This document shows positions 34,925-42,218 of a stretch of 64,000 nucleotides of DNA, piece by piece. The notes below the pieces were generated by a model. That model did not search any database. It was not told the origin of the DNA and saw nothing but the letters and a program-made list of their open reading frames with translations. A program made the position numbers and the translations under genes. The first letter of the stretch is position 1, and each line of letters begins with the position of its first letter. Source of the DNA: Natronomonas salsuginis (GTDB lineage Archaea > Halobacteriota > Halobacteria > Halobacteriales > Haloarculaceae); NCBI RefSeq assembly GCF_005239135.1, contig NZ_QKNX01000001.1:310001-374000 (forward strand), given 5' to 3'.

Positions 34925-35089
34925 TTACTCTGTCGTCCGTGGACTCGGTGGAAGTGTTGACAGGGTGGGCATCGGTCGGGACCGTTTGAGTGTTCCTTCA
35001 TCTGGGATTTCGCCGGTTGCGTCCCGGATGCGGTCGGCTGTCCAGCGTGCGACGTTCCAGATTTTTGAGGCGGCGTCTCCGAGCGAGTC
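34925..35089 (-). pseudogene. TnpB N-terminal fragment (IS1341-type)
   Basis: The minus-strand frame ending at a TAA at 34925-34927 reads DSLGDAASKIWNVARWTADR followed by IRDATGEIPDEGTLK. This matches the N-terminal region of haloarchaeal TnpB (typical form DxLGWxASKLWNVARYTADRVWDATGEIP). Only about 35 residues are recognisable before the sequence becomes unrelated. The fragment starts without a Met and joins the crcB fragment in a different frame. Confidence 0.6.
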
Positions 35090-35168
35090 GAACCGTCTCG
35101 ACGGCGAACGACGAGAACGTCGTGAACGCGCCGCAGAAGCCGACCGACAGCGATCGATCAGCGATGGT
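35085..35168 (-). pseudogene. crcB/fluC fluoride channel fragment
   Basis: The minus-strand frame after a TGA reads TIADRSLSVGFCGAFTTFSS followed by FAVETVRLA. GFCGxFTTFSxF is the signature of the Fluc (CrcB) fluoride channel, including its conserved Phe/Thr pore residues. Both the first half of the protein and the last helices are missing. It abuts the tnpB fragment. Confidence 0.6.
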
Positions 35169-35211
35169 TCACCGGAGCCGCCTTTTTCGAGACGCAGCCG
35201 AAAGTACGGGT

Positions 35212-35604
35212 ATGGACACCAGTGATTCGCCGACGGGGACTGCTCGTTACGTATTCAAGATCAGGTTCCGAGTCGAACCCTTGATACCGGAGGTGTCGGT
35301 CGATCCCGCGGAGTTCCAGACGACGCTGTACTGGGCGGCGGACCCTCCGGGGGAAGCCGGCTGGCTCTTCTTCCGCGATCATCTCTGGCGCGGCGACGTG
35401 GGGGACGAACCGTACCTACGCGAGATCGCCGAAGATGCCCTCGGTGTACCAGTGACGTCGATTTCGTTCAGCGAACTCCGGACGGATCGGGCGTATCTCG
35501 ACGCGTTCCGAGATGCGATCGGTGCCAACCTCGATGCGTTCAGGGCGGATACGGTCGAGGGGGCGATGAAGAAGTACCTCGGGAGTTCGATCCACGTCGT
35601 GTGA
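35212..35604 (+). CDS. lwrS: LWR-salt protein
   Basis: This 130-residue haloarchaeal protein carries the family block GWLFFRDHLWRGDVGDEPYL with the LWR triplet. It begins YVFKIRFRVEPLIPEVSVDP and ends with YLGSSIHVV. The function is unknown; the family is characteristic of haloarchaea. The start at 35212 is the Met just ahead of the conserved region. Its G+C content and codon use are like the chromosomal backbone, so it and the next gene look like core sequence stranded inside the island. Confidence 0.82.
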   Translation: MDTSDSPTGTARYVFKIRFRVEPLIPEVSVDPAEFQTTLYWAADPPGEAGWLFFRDHLWRGDVGDEPYLREIAEDALGVPVTSISFSELRTDRAYLDAFRDAIGANLDAFRADTVEGAMKKYLGSSIHVV

Positions 35605-35644
35605 CGACAGCGGTTCGGGTACGACTCTCCTGCAGGGGCGATGG

Positions 35645-35653
35645 TTTATATAT
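35645..35653 (+). promoter_or_regulatory. TATA box of the pilin-like gene
   Basis: TTTATATAT is centred about 26 nt before the ATG at 35675, the classic spacing for a leaderless haloarchaeal transcript. Confidence 0.55.
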
Positions 35654-35674
35654 CGAGACGGGACCGGATGGCTC

Positions 35675-36016
35675 ATGCGACGGATACAGCGGTTCAACTC
35701 GGATACGCGAGGGATCGAAGGGATGCCGGTCAGACTCGTCATCGCGTTGGTCGTCGGCGTCGCGAGCCTCTCGGTGATGATGAACATGATCTCGGGAATC
35801 TCGGGCGCGACGGTCATCGCCCGCGGTGGCTCGGCACGCCTCGACGGCGTCGAGGCGGCGACGACCGACCAAAACGGCGTCGCGGAGCTGGAGTTGTCGC
35901 CCGAACTCCGCCCGAATCAGGGTGACGGGACGGTCGAGTTCGAAGTCAAGCCGCCGGCCGGAAGCGAGTACGCCGACGAACGGGGGAACACGGCGCTGCT
36001 CGTGGTGAGCGATTGA
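35675..36016 (+). CDS. Membrane-anchored, pilin-like N-terminus protein (DUF7382-like)
   Basis: The 113-residue protein begins MRRIQRFNSDTRGIEGMPVR and then has one hydrophobic helix (LVIALVVGVASLSVMMNMIS). The outer part (ARLDGVEAATTDQNGVAELE onwards) resembles a small beta-sandwich. A helix this close to a basic N-terminus is reminiscent of archaeal type IV pilins, but no clear prepilin peptidase site is visible. The family number is recalled, not verified. Confidence 0.6.
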   Translation: MRRIQRFNSDTRGIEGMPVRLVIALVVGVASLSVMMNMISGISGATVIARGGSARLDGVEAATTDQNGVAELELSPELRPNQGDGTVEFEVKPPAGSEYADERGNTALLVVSD

Positions 36017-36138
36017 CGACGGACGATGTAGTCCGTATCGAGCGTGGAGACCGTGTGGCAGATCCCGAACCGCTCGCCGGCCGCCGGGGTGCGGTACCAA
36101 TATAAAAACGGACCGCGATACCCGTGTGTGGTCAATAT

Positions 36139-36297
36139 ATGCTCGCAAATGGCATCACGTTCGGAGATCTGAGCCGAGAGGAAATACTGAACTACGGCGC
36201 TCTCGCAGAAGGGCGGGGGCTCGAGTCGATCTGGGTCGGTGAGTCGTGGGGGAGTGACTCGGTGTTGTCCTCTACATCTGGTGGTGAAAGAAGCTGA
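36139..36297 (+). pseudogene. 5' stub of an LLM-class flavin/F420-dependent oxidoreductase
   Basis: A TATA-like ATATAAAA lies upstream, then MLANGITFGDLSREEILNYG and ALAEGRGLESIWVGESWGSD. This is the N-terminal strand-helix of luciferase-like (Mer/F420) enzymes (pattern ALAEERGLESVWVGES). After SWGSDSVL the homology ends abruptly and a TGA follows at 36295. G+C drops at the same point, so the gene was cut by the event that brought in the 36.3-40.2 kb segment. Confidence 0.6.
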
Positions 36298-36397
36298 ACT
36301 GTCTCTTTGTGACTATTCCAAACGACTCTACCGAATCGTTATTCCGGTGACAACCGCTGTTTATCTGTCTCAACTGAACGCGTTGCGTTAGCCGCCG

Positions 36398-37029
36398 TCA
36401 GAAACTATCACGTTCAGCAGCGCTATTCTTCTCTAACTCGCCAATTACAGCCGAGTCGTGTCCTGACGCGTATCCGTTCAGTTTGGCCGCTGCGGGAGAC
36501 TCACGAAGTTGTGTAGCATCGTATCCTAGCTCTTCGAACGCGTCCATGAAAACGCGTTTCGAGCGGAGCGTGTACTTTTGATGATAGTCTTCGGCGGGGT
36601 AGAACTGCGAGAGCTGTTCGATCCGAGCGTCGATTGCGTCCGTCGAAAGCCCCCGTGTCTGTAGGAACGCTTCAAGCGCGTTCTGTTGAGCAGCCATCTC
36701 TGTGAGTGCGATATTTTGATACTGCGTCTTCCGCGTCTGCGAGCGAGGGTCGTGGCTCCGGAAGACGTGATCAACGGGGTCGGAATAGCTGATGACATCG
36801 GTGTCGAAATCGAGTTGAAACACTTCAGTGTGGTTGCCAGGCGAATGGTACGTCGGGTCGGTTTTCGTGCCCCCGCGCATCCGACTCGTGTTCGGACAAC
36901 GCTGTCCAGTGCGCCGAACTTCGCATCCGGTCCCCAGAAACACCCTACCCCAAACGTTGCTGTCTCGGTCAGCTCACTGGCTGGTGCCTGCGTGTCGTAC
37001 TCGCGTATCGCGGTTGGTGTTGGTGTCAT
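36398..37029 (-). pseudogene. msrA: Peptide-methionine (S)-S-oxide reductase MsrA, frameshifted
   Basis: The first frame (ATG 37027-37029) reads MTPTPTAIREYDTQ... and TFGVGCFWGPDAKFGALD, which includes the catalytic Cys of GCFWGPD. It loses homology after VRTRVGCAG. The next frame picks up exactly there with GGTKTDPTYHSPGNHTEVFQ, then SQFYPAEDYHQKYTLRSKR, to 36398. One extra G in the run of five C's at 36870-36874 (plus strand) would join the frames. So either the gene is inactivated by a one-base deletion or the assembly has a homopolymer error. All other MsrA landmarks are intact. The enzyme would reduce oxidised methionine residues. Confidence 0.75.
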
Positions 37030-37183
37030 GGGTCTGAACCTCCGGTGAAACGTGCGGAGCAGCTGCCGTACACGCCGCTGCATCGTATATTGGTACGCGT
37101 TCGCGACAAAAGACATCACCGACAAGAAATCAATACTCTGGTCACCGTCCTTCAGGGCCCACCGAAGATCGGCAACACGAGTT

Positions 37184-37408
37184 TCACCATCCGCTGAAGT
37201 AGGTAACGGCTTGGATCTCAGGCTTTACTTCGACGATCGGATCGGCATCACAGTTGCTGCACCGTGGTGGCTTCTCGACATCTGCGTACACCGTCTCACA
37301 CCCTTCGCAGACGAAATATCTGAGTCCTAGCACAGTAGTGGATTGGGACCGTTCGTGCAAATTGCTGTCGCAGGCTAAGCGGATCGGGCAACTGGACTGT
37401 TCGCTCAT
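37184..37408 (-). CDS. Small zinc-ribbon protein
   Basis: This 74-residue protein has a central zinc ribbon (VCEGCETVYADVEKPPRCSN then C), two CxxC pairs about 16 residues apart, and another Cys pair in the N-terminal part. Its start overlaps the stop of the upstream methyltransferase gene by 4 nt, so it is made together with it. Such haloarchaeal CPxCG-type small proteins often act as partners or regulators; no specific role is known here. Confidence 0.65.
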   Translation of the reverse strand: MSEQSSCPIRLACDSNLHERSQSTTVLGLRYFVCEGCETVYADVEKPPRCSNCDADPIVEVKPEIQAVTYFSGW

Positions 37409-38019
37409 TCCGGCGGCTGTCGACCGATGACCGCATAAAATGGGTCCGTCCCCGGTTGGTCGATGATTCGCTCCGTCGCTCCGAATCCCCCAGCCTTAAA
37501 GTACTCTTCGACGAGCGCCGCTCGTTCGTCCATCGATCGGGTTCGCCAAGCCCGAATCGCTTTTGTCGGAAACATTCGGTTGGTGAAACTCACGATCGCA
37601 GCGCCGTCAGCCGTGAGGGCGCGGCCGAATTCGCTGAACACGTCACCGGGGTACTGCAGATACTGTACTGACAAGGCACAACAGACGACATCGAACGAAT
37701 CTTCTTCGAGTGGGAGCGTCTGGTTGCTATTGAAATCCTGCAGGAAATATTCGTCTAGACAGTCGTTTGCTTCGAGTTCAGCTTCGTTGAGGCCGTGGGC
37801 AACAACGTACCCCGGTGAGATGTCCGGGAGAAACGACACCCAGCTACTCATCGCATCAAAGACACGATCTCCCGGCGTCATCTCCGATTCGTATACTGTC
37901 GTTAGCCGAGTCGTGAATGCATCGTCTGCGTGAGTGACGAATCGAGGTGACTCGTAAAAATGCGTGTCGTCACTGGTATCGATCTTCTGCCGATCGACAT
38001 CTGATAGAACTCTCGGCAC
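37405..38019 (-). CDS. Class I SAM-dependent methyltransferase
   Basis: The open frame extends to 38166, but the conserved part begins PRVLSDVDRQKIDTSDDTHF. I prefer a GTG start at 38019 (204 residues), which avoids overlapping the IscU-like gene. The SAM site is diverged (GDRVFDAMSSWVSFLPD near residue 60). DVVCCALSVQYLQYPGDVF is the motif IV/post-motif region of UbiE-type methyltransferases. The target is unknown; the UbiE-like pattern suggests a small molecule. Confidence 0.7.
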   Translation of the reverse strand: MPRVLSDVDRQKIDTSDDTHFYESPRFVTHADDAFTTRLTTVYESEMTPGDRVFDAMSSWVSFLPDISPGYVVAHGLNEAELEANDCLDEYFLQDFNSNQTLPLEEDSFDVVCCALSVQYLQYPGDVFSEFGRALTADGAAIVSFTNRMFPTKAIRAWRTRSMDERAALVEEYFKAGGFGATERIIDQPGTDPFYAVIGRQPPE

Positions 38020-38114
38020 AGTACTCCCAGTCAGGGCTTTGAGAGTTAAGTACACACTGTCTGCTGAACAGGTCGTCACATTTCCGGAACTGGAGGACAG
38101 CCGCTGGTGATCGG

Positions 38115-38513
38115 CTAGCAGTCCTCGGCGGCGTTTCGGAACGCGACAAGCGCCAGTTCGGCACACCGGAGCCGTGACGGTGTCAGATCCATCCCGACTA
38201 CGTCTTCAAGCGTTTCACTATCCCATTCAACGATCTCGGTGACCGGTGCCCCGATCATTTGCTCGGAGAGCAGTGAGGCCGTTGCCTGTGAGAGTGTACA
38301 GCCTCGACCAGTGAACTGGACCGTTTCGACGACCGGTGGTGTCTCGTCGGACAGGTTCACCGTTATTGCTATTTCATCACCATCGGGATGTGTCGGGCCG
38401 ACACACTGAGGGTTGCTCGTTTCATTCTCGATATCTGGATCCGTAAGCGTCCCGTAGTTCCGGGGATTTCGTGAGTGGTCAGCGAGCAACTCCCTAATCA
38501 GCGTCTTGTCCAT
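38115..38513 (-). CDS. IscU/SufU-type iron-sulfur cluster scaffold protein
   Basis: This 132-residue protein has the three scaffold Cys positions in context: NPQC near residue 37, GRGCTLSQATASLLSE near 70 and LRCAELALVAFRNAAED at the end. It begins MDKTLIRELLADHSRNPRNY, the usual SufU start. Between the first Cys and the GD pair that normally follows at once (NPxCGD) there is a short insertion (VGPTHPD). Possible roles are cluster assembly for an accessory enzyme or sulfur transfer. The stop codon is a TAG within a CTAG site. Confidence 0.75.
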   Translation of the reverse strand: MDKTLIRELLADHSRNPRNYGTLTDPDIENETSNPQCVGPTHPDGDEIAITVNLSDETPPVVETVQFTGRGCTLSQATASLLSEQMIGAPVTEIVEWDSETLEDVVGMDLTPSRLRCAELALVAFRNAAEDC

Positions 38514-38527
38514 ACATAGTACTGGGC

Positions 38528-38863
38528 TTGAATGATGAAGAAGGGTCTGGACATTACCAGTATGACGCTGGAATACATCCTGATGCTGACCAGTATCCAG
38601 ACTCAGTGACTGCTGCACGCCTCGATATTCGGTGGTTTGCGACGGACGGTTTTTCGATTCATTCTGTCGAAACACGAGCGGATAACGACACCTGGGAGTG
38701 TCAACGGGATCGGCACCCAAACGCCCACAGAACCCGATTACGCTTTCATGAACCGCCATCAGGAGCGGACATTATTGAGGTTGAACTTGCGTCTGTGCAT
38801 CCGCTCGAAGTCTACTCGACAATTATGAACGCGATCAAACAGCGTATTGATCACCTGCGGTGA
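38528..38863 (+). CDS. Small protein, possible TumE-like toxin (DUF6516-related)
   Basis: The frame has no ATG. A TTG at 38528 gives 111 residues, while a GTG at 38606 gives 86 and begins MTAARLDIRWFATDGFSIHS. The core is TWECQRDRHPNAHRTRLRFHEPP. The WxCxxDxHPNxHxxRxHFHxPP-type pattern recurs in small haloarchaeal proteins that look related to TumE-family toxins, in which aligned His/Arg/Asp residues are thought to act on RNA. The relationship is a guess from pattern. A 53-codon gene follows 39 nt downstream. Confidence 0.5.
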   Translation: MNDEEGSGHYQYDAGIHPDADQYPDSVTAARLDIRWFATDGFSIHSVETRADNDTWECQRDRHPNAHRTRLRFHEPPSGADIIEVELASVHPLEVYSTIMNAIKQRIDHLR

Positions 38864-38902
38864 GTTCGTTCTTACCGAGAGTGCACTAATGACACAGATC
38901 AG

Positions 38903-39064
38903 ATGATCCGTGCTGTGTCAACCTTCTCAGCTGAAATGCGTGAGTTGCGTGAGACACTCGAAATGTACAAAGGACAGTTCGTTGTCGATTACTCAACGTT
39001 CGCTGAGACATTTCGGACAGATCCGACACCACACAATGGGGCCATAGAGGAGACTCTACGCTGA
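38903..39064 (+). CDS. 53-residue protein, possible antitoxin partner or its remnant
   Basis: An ATG at 38903 opens MIRAVSTFSAEMRELRETLE, then MYKGQFVVDYSTFAETFRTD, ending ETLR. It is amphipathic and charged, and it runs in the same direction 39 nt after the possible toxin gene. The order toxin then small charged protein suits a toxin-antitoxin pair, but no DNA-binding motif is visible, so it may be the tail of a broken HTH antitoxin. Confidence 0.4.
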   Translation: MIRAVSTFSAEMRELRETLEMYKGQFVVDYSTFAETFRTDPTPHNGAIEETLR

Positions 39065-39174
39065 TATAAATCCGTAGACGCAGATCAGTGGCAGATTGCA
39101 GCCGATACGTCTCCTTGTTAAACAGTACCGCAGTCAACGCCAGCGAACAAGGAGTGCAGCAGGCAGTAGTTCAA

Positions 39175-39591
39175 TTACTTCCCAGGCATCGAGCGCGTGT
39201 ACCACCACGCCCACAGGATGAGGACGCCTTGCAGCGGAAGCCGACTCCATTGGGCGGTCGGAGACGGGTTAAGCGTCCAACCAAACACACCCGTCACCGT
39301 CACGTCACTGACGGCCATATAGATGTTCGCCGGGAAGATGACAATCAGGAGGGCGATAACACCCCAAGCAGCGAGTTTTCGCGTCCGTGAGGACAACAAT
39401 CCGACGCCAAGAGCAATCTCGGCGACGCCCGAGAGATACGCAAGCACAAGCGGATAGGGAAGCATTGGGGGGACGATCTGTGCGAACGCTTCCGGGATGA
39501 TGAAATGGGTGATTCCGGCGATGATATAACTCAAGGCCATCACGTAGAGCAACGGTCGTTTCAGGCGAGCGAGAAAATAACTGGCGTCCAT
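39175..39591 (-). CDS. DoxX-family membrane protein
   Basis: This 138-residue protein has four hydrophobic spans with the DoxX marks GITHFIIPEAFAQIVPP, YLSGVAEIALGVGLLSSRTR and, near the end, RLPLQGVLILWAWWY. DoxX relatives include the quinol-oxidase-associated subunit of thermophilic archaea and membrane oxidoreductase partners; this isolated form has no assigned reaction. Its composition is intermediate between island and backbone. Confidence 0.8.
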   Translation of the reverse strand: MDASYFLARLKRPLLYVMALSYIIAGITHFIIPEAFAQIVPPMLPYPLVLAYLSGVAEIALGVGLLSSRTRKLAAWGVIALLIVIFPANIYMAVSDVTVTGVFGWTLNPSPTAQWSRLPLQGVLILWAWWYTRSMPGK

Positions 39592-39676
39592 ACTGTCTAT
39601 CTCTTAGCTTGCGGGGACAAGAGATCTTACCCACGAGTTGTAGTGGTAGTTTGTTCCACAGAGTGACGGAGCGTAT

Positions 39677-39696
39677 CCACGCCGTGAACGGCGTGG
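39677..39696. repeat. Perfect GC hairpin resembling an IS200/IS605 end
   Basis: CCACGCCGT-GA-ACGGCGTGG is a perfect 9-bp stem with a 2-nt loop followed by TATTTCGCC. Hairpins of nearly this sequence occur at the ends of haloarchaeal IS1341-type elements. No tnpB frame is present, so this may be a solo end left after excision. Confidence 0.35.
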
Positions 39697-39775
39697 TATT
39701 TCGCCTGTTCAGCTTATAAAAATCGAATTACCCGTCTGCCACTCGGCTTTTGCACTTCCGTTTCGTACAGCATAT

Positions 39776-40084
39776 ATGGATGAGAACCCTACTGGCGACG
39801 AAGCAGATCACTCAGAGATTATTTTCGAACTACACGAGGAATTAGCCGCAACAGCGGAGCGACCCGTCGAACAAACTCCCAGCAGATATATCGGCGAAGC
39901 GGAAGCGATCGCGGCCGATCTTATCGATGCACCGACTGATCGGGAACTGATCCGGAACCGCGCGACACACATCGTCTCGCTACTGGAAAACGTCAAAGAG
40001 ACGGGGGATCAAGCGGCGACTGAGCGTGTCGAAACCGCGAAGACGCTCGCTACCAAGCTTTCTTCCGAAGACCCGCCGGATTGA
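39776..40084 (+). CDS. Conserved acidic hypothetical protein
   Basis: This 102-residue protein (MDENPTGDEADHSEIIFELH onward) is acidic and mostly helical in appearance, with no Cys and no membrane span. The pattern RYIGEAEAIAADLIDAPTDR suggests a helical bundle. A TATA-like TTATAAAAA lies about 55-60 nt upstream. I do not recognise the family. It is the last gene of the island; an A+T-rich stretch of 180 nt follows. Confidence 0.6.
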   Translation: MDENPTGDEADHSEIIFELHEELAATAERPVEQTPSRYIGEAEAIAADLIDAPTDRELIRNRATHIVSLLENVKETGDQAATERVETAKTLATKLSSEDPPD

Positions 40085-40264
40085 CTCACGGAGCTTCGAG
40101 GCGTTGATACTGTCGGGCATACCTTCGTACTAATATACGACATCTTGATACGCAATTTTTCACAGGCTTGACTCCGACAGGATAATAATAGCTTGTTCTC
40201 CTATAGAGTCGTTGTAGCGATTTAGCAAACATCGCCGATATGGCTGGTGATGGCGGCTAACAGA

Positions 40265-42073
40265 CTACTTCCCCCAGAACGGGTCACGCTTGCGGCGTTT
40301 GTCTAGATACATCCGCAGCGCCTCCAGTTCGTCGGCGGGGATTTCGTCGGCCAACTCCTGCTCCAGAATCTTCGCGTGTTTTTCGGGGAGCTCGGTCCAC
40401 AGCTCGTCGCCCTCCTCGATCTGGCGGCCGACCGTCGGGCCGTCGATGGAGGCGGCGATCGACTCGCCGGCGCGGGCCGAATCGACGTCTTCGCCAGCGT
40501 CCTGCAGCGACTTCAGCTCGCCGATGCGCTCGGGCTCGTTGCCCGCCCACTTGACGACGCGGGAGTTTCGCTTGAGGGTCCCCGAGAGAACCTCGACGCC
40601 GACGACGGCCGGGTTCGACTGTCTGAAGGTGTGATCTTCGAGGATGCGGAATCGGCAGGGTCGTTGTATCTTGTCGAGGATCTGCTCCTGTTGGGCGTCC
40701 TCGATCGCGGCGACGTGTTCCTCGTACTCCTCGATGAGCTGGTAGATGACGTCGTCAGCGAAGAGATTGACGTTCCCCTGCTCGATCTCGCGAGCAGCGT
40801 CGTCGAGGACGTCGACGTTGAACGCGAGGATGGCGGCGTGTTTCGGTTCGTCGGCCGTGGAGGCGACGGCCACGTCCCGGGGAGCCACGTCGCCCACTTC
40901 CGCGCGGACGATCGGGATCTCGGCCTCGCCGAGCGCCGCGGCGATCGCTTCGAGCGAGCCGAGCGTGTCGGCCTTGACGACGACGCCCTGCTCTTCAGTG
41001 ACGACCTCGATGTCGGCGAGTTCGGCGCGGACCTCCGCGACGACCTCCTCGAGGTTCCGATCCCGGACGACGCGGACGGGCGCGCCCGCCATCGCGTCGT
41101 CGAGGTCCGGCGCGGCGATCTTGACACCCGCGGCCGCCCGGACGATATCGACCTGTTCGAACTGCTTTTCGGTCCGGATCTCCGCCAGCGGTCGCGGTTG
41201 GAGCAGCGCCCGCACGTCCGTGATGATCGGTTCGTTCTTCCCGCCGACGACGATGGTGTCATCGCCCCGGAGCGTCCCGTCGTAGAGGACGGTGTCGATC
41301 GTCGCGCCGAAGCCGCGTTCCTCTTTGACCTCGAGGACGGTCCCGATCCCCGGCCCCTCGGTGTCGATCGACATCTCGGATTTGAGATACCGCTGTGAGA
41401 GGCCCATGAGGACGGTCAGGAGGTCCGGGATCCCCTCGCCGGTCTCGGCGGAGACGGGGACGACGCCGATGTTCTCACGGAAGTTCTGGACGCGCCAGTA
41501 CATGTCGGCCGAAAAGCCCTCCTCGGAGAGTTCCCCGATGAGTTCGTAGAGCTTCTCGTTGAGCCGCGACTCCGCCCGATCACTCTGGCGTTCGAGCGTC
41601 GCCTGCACCGGCGTGTCCGGGTTGGGGTTCCAGCCGGGGATCGTGTCGATCTTGTTCGCGGCGACGATGAACGGCGTCTGCGTGCGTTTCAGGATGTCGA
41701 GCGCCTCGTGGGTCTGCGGCTGGAAGCCGTCGTTCACGTCGACGACGAGAATGGCGATATCGGCGAGCGCGCCGCCGCGCGAACGGAGCGTCGAGAACGA
41801 ATGGTGTCCCGGCGTGTCGATGAACAGCAGGCCGGGCAGGTCGAAATCGTCCGGGTTGACGAGGCTGCCGGCGATATCCGAGATCGTCGAGAGCGGGACG
41901 GCGGTCGCCCCGATGTGTTGGGTGATCGCTCCGGCCTCGCCCGCCGTGACGGCGGAGCCGCGGACCTCGTCCAGCAGACTCGTCTTTCCGTGATCGACGT
42001 GGCCGAGGACGGCCACGATCGGCGTCCGCAACTGCGTGCCGTCTCCGGCGTCGGTGGTGTCGGATTCAGACAT
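40265..42073 (-). CDS. infB: Translation initiation factor aIF5B (IF-2 family)
   Basis: This 602-residue GTPase promotes subunit joining and placement of initiator tRNA. Visible are G1 GHVDHGKTS near residue 24, the G2 region ITQHIGATAVPL, G3 DTPGHHSF, G4 NKID and the aIF5B-specific C-terminal domains. The end YLDKRRKRDPFWGK is typical. It marks the return to high-G+C core sequence. There is no intein or interruption. Confidence 0.95.
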   Translation of the reverse strand: MSESDTTDAGDGTQLRTPIVAVLGHVDHGKTSLLDEVRGSAVTAGEAGAITQHIGATAVPLSTISDIAGSLVNPDDFDLPGLLFIDTPGHHSFSTLRSRGGALADIAILVVDVNDGFQPQTHEALDILKRTQTPFIVAANKIDTIPGWNPNPDTPVQATLERQSDRAESRLNEKLYELIGELSEEGFSADMYWRVQNFRENIGVVPVSAETGEGIPDLLTVLMGLSQRYLKSEMSIDTEGPGIGTVLEVKEERGFGATIDTVLYDGTLRGDDTIVVGGKNEPIITDVRALLQPRPLAEIRTEKQFEQVDIVRAAAGVKIAAPDLDDAMAGAPVRVVRDRNLEEVVAEVRAELADIEVVTEEQGVVVKADTLGSLEAIAAALGEAEIPIVRAEVGDVAPRDVAVASTADEPKHAAILAFNVDVLDDAAREIEQGNVNLFADDVIYQLIEEYEEHVAAIEDAQQEQILDKIQRPCRFRILEDHTFRQSNPAVVGVEVLSGTLKRNSRVVKWAGNEPERIGELKSLQDAGEDVDSARAGESIAASIDGPTVGRQIEEGDELWTELPEKHAKILEQELADEIPADELEALRMYLDKRRKRDPFWGK

Positions 42074-42218
42074 AGAAAAGCCCCTTATCCTTTGTGGCCC
42101 CCCGCGCCATATAACCGTTTCAATGTCCGGACGACGGGGATCCGAGCACGCGGCCGTCGACCGCTACCGCGATCGCTCGCGTTACGCTTTTTCGTTCTCG
42201 CCTCCTACGCGGTCGTAG

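Noticed and set aside
36870-36874. Programmed frameshifting in msrA
   Set aside because: The run of C's (G's on the coding strand) is not accompanied by a known slippery heptamer or a stem-loop, and MsrA is not known to use recoding. A deletion or sequencing error is simpler.
37405-38166. Longer start (38166) for the methyltransferase
   Set aside because: The extra 49 residues are not conserved-looking and overlap the IscU-like gene on the same strand. The GTG at 38019 starts right at the conserved region.
40085-40264. A tRNA or attachment site at the right border of the island
   Set aside because: The A+T-rich gap holds no cloverleaf and no obvious direct repeat matching the left border near 33.0 kb, so no integration mechanism can be claimed.
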